Positions 1 through 7,289 of a stretch of 26,520 nt of DNA are shown in pieces; the stretch's first letter is position 1, and each line of letters opens with the position of its first letter. Source of the stretch: RGIG8767 sp964386235 (lineage in GTDB: Bacteria > Bacillota > Clostridia > Lachnospirales > Lachnospiraceae). The stretch lies in contig CAYLSH010000017.1 of NCBI GenBank assembly GCA_964386235.1, positions 1 through 26,520 on the forward strand, read 5' to 3'. The translations under genes and the position numbers were made by a program. The notes below the pieces were generated by a model. It saw only the letters and a program-made list of their open reading frames with translations, ran no database searches and was not told the origin of the DNA.

Positions 1-128
1 TATTTAAATAAAACTACAAAATGTATTGGGGAGGTTACGAGATTATAATAGCAAAGGGTCCGTTTTTCGTAAATACCAAGGATTCACAAATTTGTCAAAA
101 ACATTTGTCTGTTTTTGTTTAATTTGCA

Positions 129-160
129 TAAAAAGAGTGTTATCCATGCAGATAACACTC
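129..160 (-). terminator. Intrinsic terminator after ftsH
   Basis: A perfect 10-bp inverted repeat (GAGTGTTATC at 135-144 and GATAACACTC at 151-160, 6-nt loop) is followed on the minus strand by five U residues (130-134). It starts 12 bases after the ftsH stop codon and ends the tilS-hpt-ftsH transcript. The 128 bases beyond it hold nothing I can recognise. Confidence 0.88.
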
Positions 161-172
161 CATAATTCCTGA

Positions 173-1978
173 TCAGTCAAATAATGTTTCAAACTCTTCT
201 CTTCCGATCTTTTCTTTTTCCAGAAGAAGGGTGGCACATTTTTCTAATACATCCCGGTGGTCCATAAGCATTTGTTTTGCCTTTGCATAGCAGTCATCCA
301 CAATACTCTTTACTTCTTTATCAATCTCACCCGTAATGTATTCACTATGACTTCTTGTGTGGGCCAGATCACGGCCGATGAATACCTCATCATCGTCATC
401 ATCATAATTCAAAATACCGATGTTCTCACTCATGCCGTAGCGGGTAACCATACGTCTTGCTTCTTTTGTAGCACGCTTGATATCGTTGGAGGCACCCGTT
501 GTGATATCATCAAAAATGATCTCTTCTGCAATACGGCCGCCTAAAAGCACCATAATATCCTGAAGCATACGACCCTTAGTCAAGAACATTTCGTCTTTTT
601 CCGGAAGCGGCATGGTATAACCGGCCGCACCGTTTCCGGTCGGAATGATGGATACCGTATAAACCGGACCCACATCGGGCAACAAATGGAATAAAATCGC
701 ATGACCGGATTCATGGTATGCCGTAATGCGTTTTTCTTTGTCTGAAATAATTCGGCTCTTCTTTTCTGCACCGATTCCTACTTTGATAAATGATTTTTTG
801 ATATCTTCCTGTTTGATAAAACTTCTGTCATCTTTTGCCGCAACAATCGCAGCTTCGTTTAACAGATTCTCAAGATCCGCTCCGGTAAATCCTGCTGTTG
901 TCTGAGCAATCTGGGACAGATCCACATCATCACCAAGCGGTTTATTTTTCGCATGAATCTTTAAAATATCCTCTCTTCCGGTTACATCCGGAGGAGCCAC
1001 ACTGATCTTTCGGTCAAAACGACCCGGTCGCAAAATAGCCGGATCCAGTATATCCACGCGGTTGGTGGCGGCCATTACAATAATGCCTTCATTAACACCA
1101 AAACCATCCATTTCTACCAATAACTGATTCAGAGTCTGTTCTCTTTCATCGTGTCCACCGCCCATACCGGTGCCACGACGTCTTGCCACGGCGTCAATCT
1201 CATCTATAAACACGATACAGGGGGAATTCTTCTTAGCATCCGCAAAAAGATCTCGTACACGGGAAGCACCCACACCAACGAACATTTCCACAAAATCCGA
1301 ACCGGAAATCGAGAAGAATGGCACATTTGCCTCTCCGGCTACTGCTTTGGCCAGCAATGTTTTACCGGTACCGGGCTGCCCTTCCAAAAGAACGCCCTTT
1401 GGAATCCTTGCCCCCACTTTTGTATATTTTCCGGGCTGACGAAGAAAATCGATAATTTCTTCCAAATCTTCTTTTTCTTCCTGAAGTCCGGCAACATCTT
1501 TCAGGGTAATCTGTCCGTTAACGGACATTCTGGCACGGCTCTTGCCAAAGTTCATCATTTTCGCATTGGCACCGCCGCCTGCATTTTGGGCATTTATAAT
1601 AAAAAATAACAATACTCCAACCGCAATCACCGACAATACCGGCAATACATAGGTTAGAAACCAGTTTTCCCGCGGAATATCCTTTATCATCGGATCAATG
1701 TCATACTCTGTCAATATCGACTGTATTTCATCCACATCCGTCACGTATAACACACTGACTTCTCCGCTTTTCTTTTCCACACTCACAACACCGGTGGGCG
1801 TCTCCGCATTGGGCTGAATAAGAACCTGTGTTACATTTCCTGCCTGCAGATCCCTCATAAATGCACCTTTTGTATAATTGTTGTCTGCGGAATCCAGTGA
1901 TGTATACCAGATCATAGCCAGAAAAATCCCCAGCATGATCAGAAAATAGAGACTAAATCCCTTACTACTCTTTGTCAA
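173..1978 (-). CDS. ftsH: ATP-dependent zinc metalloprotease FtsH
   Basis: Membrane-anchored hexameric AAA+ protease that unfolds and degrades membrane and short-lived cytosolic proteins. The 601-residue product has an N-terminal membrane segment (about 8-25), an extracytoplasmic domain, and a second membrane segment (about 107-128). The AAA+ domain carries Walker A GQPGTGKT (200-207), Walker B IVFIDE (255-260) and the second region of homology with arginine fingers R317 and R320. The protease domain has the zinc motif HESGH (422-426) and the third ligand D499 in TTGASNDI. The length is slightly below the 640-residue norm because the C-terminal tail is short. A run of five Asp (DDDDDE) sits in the late protease domain. 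The start is supported by AAGGAGG at 1987-1993. It is the last gene of the tilS-hpt-ftsH group, immediately followed by a terminator. Confidence 0.97.
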   Translation of the reverse strand: MTKSSKGFSLYFLIMLGIFLAMIWYTSLDSADNNYTKGAFMRDLQAGNVTQVLIQPNAETPTGVVSVEKKSGEVSVLYVTDVDEIQSILTEYDIDPMIKDIPRENWFLTYVLPVLSVIAVGVLLFFIINAQNAGGGANAKMMNFGKSRARMSVNGQITLKDVAGLQEEKEDLEEIIDFLRQPGKYTKVGARIPKGVLLEGQPGTGKTLLAKAVAGEANVPFFSISGSDFVEMFVGVGASRVRDLFADAKKNSPCIVFIDEIDAVARRRGTGMGGGHDEREQTLNQLLVEMDGFGVNEGIIVMAATNRVDILDPAILRPGRFDRKISVAPPDVTGREDILKIHAKNKPLGDDVDLSQIAQTTAGFTGADLENLLNEAAIVAAKDDRSFIKQEDIKKSFIKVGIGAEKKSRIISDKEKRITAYHESGHAILFHLLPDVGPVYTVSIIPTGNGAAGYTMPLPEKDEMFLTKGRMLQDIMVLLGGRIAEEIIFDDITTGASNDIKRATKEARRMVTRYGMSENIGILNYDDDDDEVFIGRDLAHTRSHSEYITGEIDKEVKSIVDDCYAKAKQMLMDHRDVLEKCATLLLEKEKIGREEFETLFD

Positions 1979-1993
1979 TTTTAAAGCCTCCTT

Positions 1994-2521
1994 CTATTCG
2001 TCAAATTCTACGATTCCGATATAAGGGAGGTTACGATATTTCTGAGCATAATCTAATCCATACCCTACAACGAATTCATCCGGAATCTGAAATCCTGTGT
2101 AGTCCACGTCCACCTCTGCCACACGGCGTTCCGGCTTATCTAACAAGGTACACAGTCTCAGACTCTTTGGTTTTCTCTCACCAAGCATTTTCATAAGATA
2201 ACTTAATGTTCTTCCTGTATCTATGATATCCTCTATAACAATAACATTTTTTTCCATCAGAGGATCTTCCAGATCCTTCACAATCTTAATAACACCGCTG
2301 GAAATTGTGTTGCTTCCGTAACTGGAAGCGGACATAAAATCAATGGAAACCGGAACTGTGATTCTTTTTGCCAGTTCACATGTAAAAAAGACACTTCCAC
2401 GCAGAACGCAGATCAAATGTACCTCTTCTCCTTCATAATCTTTACTGATCTGTTCTCCTAATTCGCGGATTCTCTTATCCACTTCTTCTTCTGTCAATAA
2501 AACTTTTATTCGTTCAGCCAT
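1994..2521 (-). CDS. hpt: Hypoxanthine phosphoribosyltransferase
   Basis: Purine salvage enzyme that transfers phosphoribose from PRPP to hypoxanthine or guanine, giving IMP or GMP in the cytosol. The PRPP-binding signature VIVIEDIIDTGRTL is intact, and the 175-residue length fits the family. I place the start at the ATG at 2521 (MAERIKVLL), not at the upstream in-frame ATG at 2539: the AAAGGAG at 2527-2533 is correctly spaced for the former, while the latter would lie inside tilS with no ribosome binding site. The start is 1 base beyond the tilS stop codon, so the two are probably translationally coupled. The tilS-hpt-ftsH order is conserved from Bacillus to Clostridia, and the proteins of this group are reported to interact in Bacillus. 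Confidence 0.96.
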   Translation of the reverse strand: MAERIKVLLTEEEVDKRIRELGEQISKDYEGEEVHLICVLRGSVFFTCELAKRITVPVSIDFMSASSYGSNTISSGVIKIVKDLEDPLMEKNVIVIEDIIDTGRTLSYLMKMLGERKPKSLRLCTLLDKPERRVAEVDVDYTGFQIPDEFVVGYGLDYAQKYRNLPYIGIVEFDE

Positions 2522-2522
2522 T

Positions 2523-3926
2523 TTAGCTCCTTTCCTCATTTGTTTGTTTTATCTTCACTTGTAAAATAGTCTTTGTCTGATCCGTCACCTTATACGCTTC
2601 GCTGATACGCATACCAATTACCCATAATATATGTTTCTCATCCGCCAAAAGCAACTTGTTCCCCCGATTTGCGCAGGGAATCTTTTCTTCTATAAAATAC
2701 TGTTTAATTGTTTTTCGTCCACCATCATCATTTATGACCAGATAGTCCCCCGGTTGACGGTTTCTAAGCACTAAACAACTTTGTATTTTATCATAATCAA
2801 ACCATTTCGTATACGTTTTTTGGGGAATCTTAGGGTAAATTTTGTCAGTAAGGAGGGAAAATTCGATCTCTTCTCCGTTTTCACACACTATCCGGCCCGG
2901 AATCGTGACCGTTACCGCTGCCCGTTCACACTTCTCCGCCTCTTTATGTCGAATCACAATTTTGTCAAATTCACGGACTGCATACAATCCATAGGGAAGT
3001 GGTATTTGTTTTCCGCTGTTTTTTTCAAAAAGCTCCAGCAGATCCTTTACGTGTACAGCCGTAAAATCTTTTCGCGCCGGAATCAGGTACGAAAATGCCC
3101 GCAGCAATAACTGCTTTCTGATTACCTCATGCTGCTGCATAAATTTTTCCCTATCGATATCGATACGATCCGTCTTATATAAAAAAACACTTTCCTCTGC
3201 CCGATCCGTCAGTTCCTCTAAAAAGGACCGGATCCCAGCCATCTCTTCTGCCACATTCGCCACATGCCGAATCGATTGCTTGCAAATCTCTTTCTCAAAA
3301 TAGGGAAATACGACATTCCGCAGTTTATTCCTTGTATAAGTATTTTCTTCATTGGTTAAATCTATACACCATTCTACCCCTTTTCCGGATAAATATTCTT
3401 CAATCTCTTTTCGCTCCACACAAAGAAGCGGACGGATAATCCTTTCTCTTACCGGCAGGATTCCGGCAAGTCCGGACACCCCCGATCCCCGGAGCATATG
3501 AAACAAGGTCGTCTCTGCCTGATCATTCCTATTATGTGCTACAGCAATCTTTCCGCGATCTCCAAAAGGTTCTCTGATTTTTTCAAATGCCGCATACCTT
3601 GCCATTCGTCCGGCTTCTTCCGTTCCGATCCCTTTTTCCTTGGCGTATGCCGGAATATCTTCCCGAAAAATATGACAGGTCACACCTGCTTCTTTACACA
3701 TCTTTTCCACATACTTTTCATCCGCCGAAGCCTCTTTTCGGATGCCATGATTCATATGTACTACGATCAACTCGGCTCCCTTCTTTTTACAATACTCTTG
3801 TAAAATCAAAAAAAGACATACCGAATCCGCGCCACCGGAAACCCCTGCGATAATCCGGTCACCTTCCCGAACCATCCCATGCTTTTCCATATATAACTCA
3901 ACTTTTTTAACCACGCTCAACCTCAT
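2523..3926 (-). CDS. tilS: tRNA(Ile)-lysidine synthetase TilS
   Basis: Essential enzyme that attaches lysine to C34 of the CAU-anticodon tRNA-Ile using ATP, switching it from Met to Ile identity. The N-terminal PP-loop ATPase motif SGGADS is at residues 30-35, followed by the HxxH-type region (VHMNHGIR) and a C-terminal TilS domain (about 370-460, including LVLRNRQPGDYLV). The length of 467 residues is normal. The start is uncertain: the ATG at 3926 has no visible Shine-Dalgarno, whereas a GTG four codons downstream (3914) has GAGGT at 3920-3924 with 5-base spacing, giving a start MVKKVELYMEKHG. A promoter lies at 3968-3996. The stop codon is one base away from the hpt start. Confidence 0.95.
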   Translation of the reverse strand: MRLSVVKKVELYMEKHGMVREGDRIIAGVSGGADSVCLFLILQEYCKKKGAELIVVHMNHGIRKEASADEKYVEKMCKEAGVTCHIFREDIPAYAKEKGIGTEEAGRMARYAAFEKIREPFGDRGKIAVAHNRNDQAETTLFHMLRGSGVSGLAGILPVRERIIRPLLCVERKEIEEYLSGKGVEWCIDLTNEENTYTRNKLRNVVFPYFEKEICKQSIRHVANVAEEMAGIRSFLEELTDRAEESVFLYKTDRIDIDREKFMQQHEVIRKQLLLRAFSYLIPARKDFTAVHVKDLLELFEKNSGKQIPLPYGLYAVREFDKIVIRHKEAEKCERAAVTVTIPGRIVCENGEEIEFSLLTDKIYPKIPQKTYTKWFDYDKIQSCLVLRNRQPGDYLVINDDGGRKTIKQYFIEEKIPCANRGNKLLLADEKHILWVIGMRISEAYKVTDQTKTILQVKIKQTNEERS

Positions 3927-3967
3927 TTGTTACCGTATCTTCGTTCTTAAAAACAACTGATACATAC

Positions 3968-3996
3968 AATATAGCCAAATGAAGGCAAAAAATCAA
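3968..3996 (-). promoter_or_regulatory. Sigma-A promoter for tilS-hpt-ftsH
   Basis: Reading the minus strand, TTGATT (3991-3996) and TATATT (3968-3973) are separated by exactly 17 bases. The -35 overlaps the spoIIE stop codon (TGA, 3993-3995). The predicted start lies about 35 bases upstream of tilS. It gives the housekeeping genes vegetative transcription independent of the sporulation gene in front of them. Confidence 0.7.
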
Positions 3997-5207
3997 TCTT
4001 CATACTTATTTTCCCAAAATCCCATCACTAAAACGGTCATATCATCCCGGATTCTTCCTTTGCTTAGATTCAATACATATTTCATGATGCAGCCCGCAAT
4101 CTCATTGGGTCTTTCGTACTGAAGGTCGGTTATCAGTTCCTGTATAAACGGTTCTCCTTTTTCTTCCATCAGGCAGTCCATTACACCATCGGAAAGCATG
4201 ATAATATAGTCCCCGTCCTGTATGGGTCGTCTTATAAGTTCTATCTCCTGCTTGTGGAAAACACCCAGTGGCAGGGAGGAAGCTGTCAGTTTTTCCACTT
4301 TTTCTCCATTCTTTATATAGGTACATGCACTTCCGATCTTGGCAAAAGTTGCTATTTCCCCATAAAGGTCAACACCGCAAAGATCCAGAGTGGACATATT
4401 CATATTCTCAGCTCCCGCCAATAGCGCATCGTTAATCATCTGCACCGTCATCTCAATGGAAAATCCGGCATCCATCAGTTTTTCCGCCATATCCACTACC
4501 ATCTCACTGTCGGCGCATGCCTTTTCTCCCGATCCCATTCCATCGGATAATATCGCCATAAAATATCCATTCCGGGTTTCAAAAAAAGAGTAATTATCCC
4601 CGGACACTTTTTCCGTTTCCTTTACCGCTTTCGCATAACCGCTTAGTACGGTCAGTTTTGCCTCTTCCTCAAAATATAATGTCTGAAATTCTTCGGAAAG
4701 GAAAAAGTTGCTTCCATATACGGGCTGTAGCCGCTCATTCAGCAATACGGACAGGTAGCCTGCCAGTTCCTCGCTTGTGTGTTGTATGTGACGGCGATTT
4801 CTGGCTTTGATCGCAACCTTATTTTTCCCGGATTCACCCTTTAATCTGTAGATGTCCAGGACAACAATGCCTTCTTCTTCCAGCATCCTGATAATCTGTT
4901 TTTTTCTCTTTTCCGGAAACCAGACTGCCCTTACTTCTTTTCCGGCAACTTGTCCCATGATATCCGCCATTTCCCGCAGATTATCCGCAAATAATTCCCT
5001 GTTTTCCATCAGTCTCTTTTTCCATAAAACCGTTTCCCTGCTTTTATTATCTGTTTCACTTTCTTCCCTTGTTTCAACCGACGGAATATATACAAATACC
5101 TTTGCCAGTTCTTCAAATGATCTGGCGCAGGTTATAATCTTTTGCTTTTCATACTCTAATAAGTATGCAGATTCCTCTGCCGCTGCTCTGATAGAAGTGT
5201 TTTTCAT
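3993..5207 (-). CDS. spoIIE: SpoIIE-family PP2C phosphatase lacking the membrane domain
   Basis: SpoIIE dephosphorylates the anti-anti-sigma factor SpoIIAA and so activates sigma-F in the forespore. The C-terminal half (about 195-400) is a PP2C-type domain with the metal-binding aspartates visible: GDNYSF (D204), SDGMGSG (D222), LSDGVMD (D340) and RDDMTVLVM (D388/D389). The N-terminal part (about 1-180) resembles the SpoIIE central/regulatory region and is Lys/Glu-rich with no membrane helix. Bacillus SpoIIE is about 830 residues with about ten N-terminal membrane spans; this one is 404 residues. In-frame reading upstream hits a TAA at 5250-5252, so the membrane part is not hidden directly upstream. 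Synteny between divIC and tilS matches spoIIE. It has its own promoter at 5249-5281 and is separated from divIC by a terminator. Confidence 0.9.
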   Translation of the reverse strand: MKNTSIRAAAEESAYLLEYEKQKIITCARSFEELAKVFVYIPSVETREESETDNKSRETVLWKKRLMENRELFADNLREMADIMGQVAGKEVRAVWFPEKRKKQIIRMLEEEGIVVLDIYRLKGESGKNKVAIKARNRRHIQHTSEELAGYLSVLLNERLQPVYGSNFFLSEEFQTLYFEEEAKLTVLSGYAKAVKETEKVSGDNYSFFETRNGYFMAILSDGMGSGEKACADSEMVVDMAEKLMDAGFSIEMTVQMINDALLAGAENMNMSTLDLCGVDLYGEIATFAKIGSACTYIKNGEKVEKLTASSLPLGVFHKQEIELIRRPIQDGDYIIMLSDGVMDCLMEEKGEPFIQELITDLQYERPNEIAGCIMKYVLNLSKGRIRDDMTVLVMGFWENKYED

Positions 5208-5248
5208 TTTCTGCCCTGCCTTTCTGCCAACGGATATGGCAAAAATAT

Positions 5249-5281
5249 ATTATACATGGCAGGATTCGTATTTTTTGTCAA
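5249..5281 (-). promoter_or_regulatory. spoIIE promoter with 21-bp spacer and Spo0A-like box
   Basis: On the minus strand a perfect TTGACA (5276-5281) and a perfect TATAAT (5249-5254) are separated by 21 bases, too far for an unaided sigma-A promoter. Bacillus spoIIE and spoIIG promoters are known for this wide spacing (21-22 bp) and for activation by Spo0A bound over the -35. Here the -35 lies within TTTTTTGTCAAAAAA (plus strand 5271-5285), one mismatch from the 0A-box core TGTCGAA. The leader to the ATG would be about 35 bases. Confidence 0.75.
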
Positions 5282-5310
5282 AAAAGATCCTCCGCATAAA
5301 CTTTCTTACG

Positions 5311-5345
5311 AAAAAACCCACTGCTCAAAAATGGCAATGGGTTTT
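5311..5345 (-). terminator. Intrinsic terminator overlapping the divIC stop codon
   Basis: On the minus strand, arms AAAACCCATTGC (5334-5345) and GCAGTGGGTTTT (5313-5324) pair over 12 positions with one G-U and a 9-base loop, and the T run extends to 5311. The left arm includes part of the divIC TAA (5344-5346), so the hairpin begins inside the coding end. It isolates spoIIE from the upstream yabP-yabQ-divIC transcript. Confidence 0.85.
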
Positions 5346-5649
5346 ACTCTTCTGATTTAAAAATAATTTCATTTTCATTTACCAGGCCCAGCTTTTCTTT
5401 GGCTACTTCCTCCACATATTTCTGCGTCTGGGTATATTTGCGATACTCCTCAATCTCTTCGGCCCGTTGTTGTTCCGCTTCGATCTGTTCCTGTAACTGC
5501 TCTTCTTTTAGTGTGTATTCATCCAGTTTTCTCTGAATACCAAAACGTCCGTACGTAATAACGATCCAAAGCATCACGATGACCATAAGGATAAGTGCTA
5601 CGCTGAATCCATTCTGGCGTTTCTTATGTACTATGACTCTTCTGCTCAT
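5344..5649 (-). CDS. divIC: Septum formation initiator DivIC/FtsB-like
   Basis: Small bitopic divisome protein that with FtsL and DivIB (FtsQ) activates septal wall synthesis. The 101-residue sequence has a basic N-terminus (MSRRVIVHKKRQ), one membrane helix (about 14-33), then an extracytoplasmic coiled coil rich in Glu/Gln (about 38-72) and the conserved end segment KYVEEVAKEKLGLVNENEIIF. The start is fixed by GGGAG at 5654-5659. Its first 26 bases overlap the 3' end of yabQ, which suggests translational coupling. The position after yabP-yabQ is the same as in Bacillus. The yabR gene that follows divIC in Bacillus is absent here. Confidence 0.93.
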   Translation of the reverse strand: MSRRVIVHKKRQNGFSVALILMVIVMLWIVITYGRFGIQRKLDEYTLKEEQLQEQIEAEQQRAEEIEEYRKYTQTQKYVEEVAKEKLGLVNENEIIFKSEE

Positions 5650-6154
5650 GTCGTCTCCCTTCTTTACGTTTACATAATGTAATTTTAATCATTTTCTTAT
5701 AGGACGTCAACCGAATTTTTTGCAAGGTGGCACGTTGCTTCATTCTTCTTCCCATTTTTTTCACGATACCCATTGTTTTTCGTTCCAGAAAATAGATCGG
5801 CGAGAAAAGACCGGAAAAGAAGATATACAGAAATTTCAATATCTTTCGCAAAAGAAAGGTCATGTTTTTAATATAGAAATTGCTTAGCGTCTTTCGGTAA
5901 GTAAGCATGCCCAAAAAAGCCCCCACAACGGAAAACCAGCGAAATACACCGTTATTTTCCCTGTTCTGCAGCAGAAAAATCGCAAGTGCTGCCCACACCC
6001 AGAAAATCAGATCTTCCATGGAAATAAAAGCCGTATTATGGGAAATGACTCGCCTGCACACACGAATATTATCATATACAAAGGTAATAACGATTCCAAG
6101 CGCAAAAGAATGCAATAAAAAGTGTAATTCCTGATAAATGCTTTCACTCAGCAC
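5624..6154 (-). CDS. yabQ: Spore cortex biosynthesis protein YabQ
   Basis: Membrane protein needed for spore cortex formation; in Bacillus it is made in the mother cell under sigma-E and sits in the outer forespore membrane. The 176-residue product has about three to four hydrophobic segments (about 8-28, 46-62, 72-88 and 108-122) and a very basic C-terminal tail. The N-terminal pattern (QELHFLLHSFALGIVITFVYD) fits the YabQ family. It starts with GTG at 6154, supported by GGGGG at 6162-6166 with 7-base spacing; no in-frame ATG is better. It starts 14 bases after the yabP stop and overlaps divIC by 26 bases. Confidence 0.9.
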   Translation of the reverse strand: MLSESIYQELHFLLHSFALGIVITFVYDNIRVCRRVISHNTAFISMEDLIFWVWAALAIFLLQNRENNGVFRWFSVVGAFLGMLTYRKTLSNFYIKNMTFLLRKILKFLYIFFSGLFSPIYFLERKTMGIVKKMGRRMKQRATLQKIRLTSYKKMIKITLCKRKEGRRHEQKSHST

Positions 6155-6168
6155 CTCTCATCCCCCTG

Positions 6169-6459
6169 CTATTTGAATAATTTTGTAAAGAAAGAACTCT
6201 CGTTGACGGATGAAACGGCATTTTCCGAATATGTCAGGGAATCCACCCTTCCATCTATATCTACTTCTCCCTTATCCAGTGTAAGATGCGTCACATGCAG
6301 TTCACTTCCTCTAATCATAAGCATTCCCAGATCGGTTTCTAACAATATTTCATTTACATCAAAAGAAAGTACATCCTGCACTCCGCTGATCGTGCAATCT
6401 TTGCGGTTATTTAATACAAATTTATGCTGGCGTCTGCCCGTGCTGTTTAAATCTTCCAT
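6169..6459 (-). CDS. yabP: Sporulation protein YabP
   Basis: Small soluble sporulation protein of the YabP/YqfC family, made in the mother cell in Bacillus; its biochemical role is unresolved. The 96-residue sequence is beta-rich with the family pattern GVQDVLSFDVNEILLETDLG followed by IRGSELHVTHLTLDKGEVDIDG. The start follows AAGGAG (6471-6476) at slightly long spacing (11 bases, T-rich). It lies 80 bases after rqcP and has a sigma-E-like promoter in that gap, so yabP, yabQ and divIC probably form a sporulation-induced unit in addition to read-through from rqcP. Confidence 0.92.
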   Translation of the reverse strand: MEDLNSTGRRQHKFVLNNRKDCTISGVQDVLSFDVNEILLETDLGMLMIRGSELHVTHLTLDKGEVDIDGRVDSLTYSENAVSSVNESSFFTKLFK

Positions 6460-6492
6460 AAAAAAAGGGTCTCCTTATTCTCTATACCTTAG

Positions 6493-6519
6493 ATTATATT
6501 GGACACCCATGCAAAATAT
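6493..6519 (-). promoter_or_regulatory. Sigma-E-like promoter for yabP-yabQ
   Basis: In the gap before yabP the minus strand reads GAATATTTT, with the -35 core ATA at 6517-6519, then a 16-base spacer and AATATAAT at 6493-6500. The sigma-E consensus known from Bacillus is ATA, 16-18 bases, cATACAnT; this -10 differs at two positions. No acceptable sigma-A -35 is found for the same TATAAT. The start would be about 26 bases before the yabP ATG. Bacillus yabP and yabQ are sigma-E controlled. Confidence 0.5.
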
Positions 6520-6539
6520 TCCATTTTCCGTTGCCCGAT

Positions 6540-6779
6540 TCAGATATACCGGAACAGTTCCCTGGCTTCTTCTTTGCGTATGGTCTCTTCCACCGCAAGT
6601 ACTTCTACTTTTACTTCCTTATTCCCAAATTGAATCGTGATTTTGTCTCCTACTGAAACATTGACCGATGCTTTTGCCACTTTATCATTTACAAGGACTC
6701 TTCCTGCATCACACGCTTCATTTGCCACCGTGCGTCGCTTAATCAGACGCGATACTTTTAAATACTTATCCAGCCGCAT
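6540..6779 (-). CDS. rqcP: S4-domain ribosome quality control factor RqcP (YabO)
   Basis: RqcP, the Hsp15/YabO homologue, binds stalled 50S subunits with RqcH and helps add poly-alanine tails to nascent chains. The 79-residue product begins MRLDKYLKVSRLIKRRTVA and is almost entirely an S4 RNA-binding domain, with GRVLVNDKVAKASVNVSVGDKI as the core. An in-frame upstream ATG (6833) would add 18 residues but lies in the hup terminator; the ATG at 6779 has GGGAGGC at 6786-6792 and matches the family start. The rqcP-yabP-yabQ-divIC order is that of Bacillus yabO-yabP-yabQ-divIC. Confidence 0.93.
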   Translation of the reverse strand: MRLDKYLKVSRLIKRRTVANEACDAGRVLVNDKVAKASVNVSVGDKITIQFGNKEVKVEVLAVEETIRKEEARELFRYI

Positions 6780-6806
6780 ACTCTGCCTCCCTGTCTCTCT
6801 TCCCAG

Positions 6807-6842
6807 AAAAAAACAAGGTAAGTACCGAAGCACTTACCCTGT
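6807..6842 (-). terminator. Intrinsic terminator between hup and rqcP
   Basis: Minus-strand arms ACAGGGTAAGT (6832-6842) and ACTTACCTTGT (6813-6823) pair over 11 positions with one G-U around an 8-base loop, followed by seven T (6807-6813). It sits 22 bases after the hup stop. Only about 14 bases separate it from the rqcP ribosome binding site, so rqcP depends on read-through or on a promoter inside hup. Confidence 0.85.
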
Positions 6843-6864
6843 AAATTCACATTCCCAACGTCGA

Positions 6865-7137
6865 TTAGTTGATAGCGTCCTTTAAAGCTTTACCAGCTTT
6901 GAACTTAGGAGCCTTAGAAGCTGCGATCTTCATAGGAGCACCTGTCTGAGGGTTTCTTCCTTCTCTTGCTGCTCTTTCAGAAACTTCAAATGTACCAAAT
7001 CCAACTAAAGCGATTTTTTCACCTTTCTTTAATTCATCTGCTACTGTTTCTGTGAAAGCCTTTAATGCTGCTTCTGCATCTTTTTTAGATAATCCAGCTT
7101 TTTCTGCCATAGCTGCTACTAATTCTGTCTTGTTCAT
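6865..7137 (-). CDS. hup: HU family DNA-binding protein
   Basis: Histone-like nucleoid protein that binds DNA as a dimer without strong sequence specificity. The 90-residue protein is full-length, with the N-terminal helices MNKTELVAAMAEKAGLSKKD and the DNA-binding arm signature GFGTFEVSERAAREGRNPQTG. The ribosome binding site AGGAGGAG (7144-7151) is strong. The gene has its own consensus promoter and its own terminator, consistent with abundant monocistronic expression. A single HU gene just upstream of yabO-type genes is common in Clostridia. Confidence 0.97.
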   Translation of the reverse strand: MNKTELVAAMAEKAGLSKKDAEAALKAFTETVADELKKGEKIALVGFGTFEVSERAAREGRNPQTGAPMKIAASKAPKFKAGKALKDAIN

Positions 7138-7196
7138 TGTGAACTCCTCCTCTTAAACGAGTTAATCTTCTTAGTACGTTTTCAACGCCTATATAA

Positions 7197-7225
7197 TATA
7201 TAGCTTTTTTGCCTTGCTTTGTCAA
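7197..7225 (-). promoter_or_regulatory. Strong sigma-A promoter of hup
   Basis: On the minus strand TTGACA (7220-7225, perfect) and TATATA (7197-7202, 5 of 6) are spaced by 17 bases. The leader to the hup ATG is roughly 55 bases. No terminator for the lipoprotein gene was seen between 7226 and 7289, so its transcripts may read into hup. Confidence 0.8.
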
Positions 7226-7289
7226 GGTTTTTCTAGGTTTTCTAGGGCTTTGAGAGAGATTTTATTTTATATTCGTCCAATTTCGCTTC

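Noticed and set aside
1151..1609. A 152-codon plus-strand open frame antisense to ftsH
   Set aside because: It lies wholly inside the conserved AAA+ coding region of ftsH, has no ribosome binding site and its protein has no recognisable pattern. Many similar plus-strand frames opposite real genes were dismissed on the same grounds.
2522..2539. Longer N-terminus of hpt starting at 2539
   Set aside because: This ATG overlaps tilS and has no Shine-Dalgarno, whereas the ATG at 2521 has AAAGGAG at correct spacing and gives the normal family start.
6780..6833. Longer N-terminus of rqcP starting at 6833
   Set aside because: It would be encoded by the hup terminator hairpin. The internal ATG at 6779 follows GGGAGG and matches the S4-protein start MRLDKYLK.
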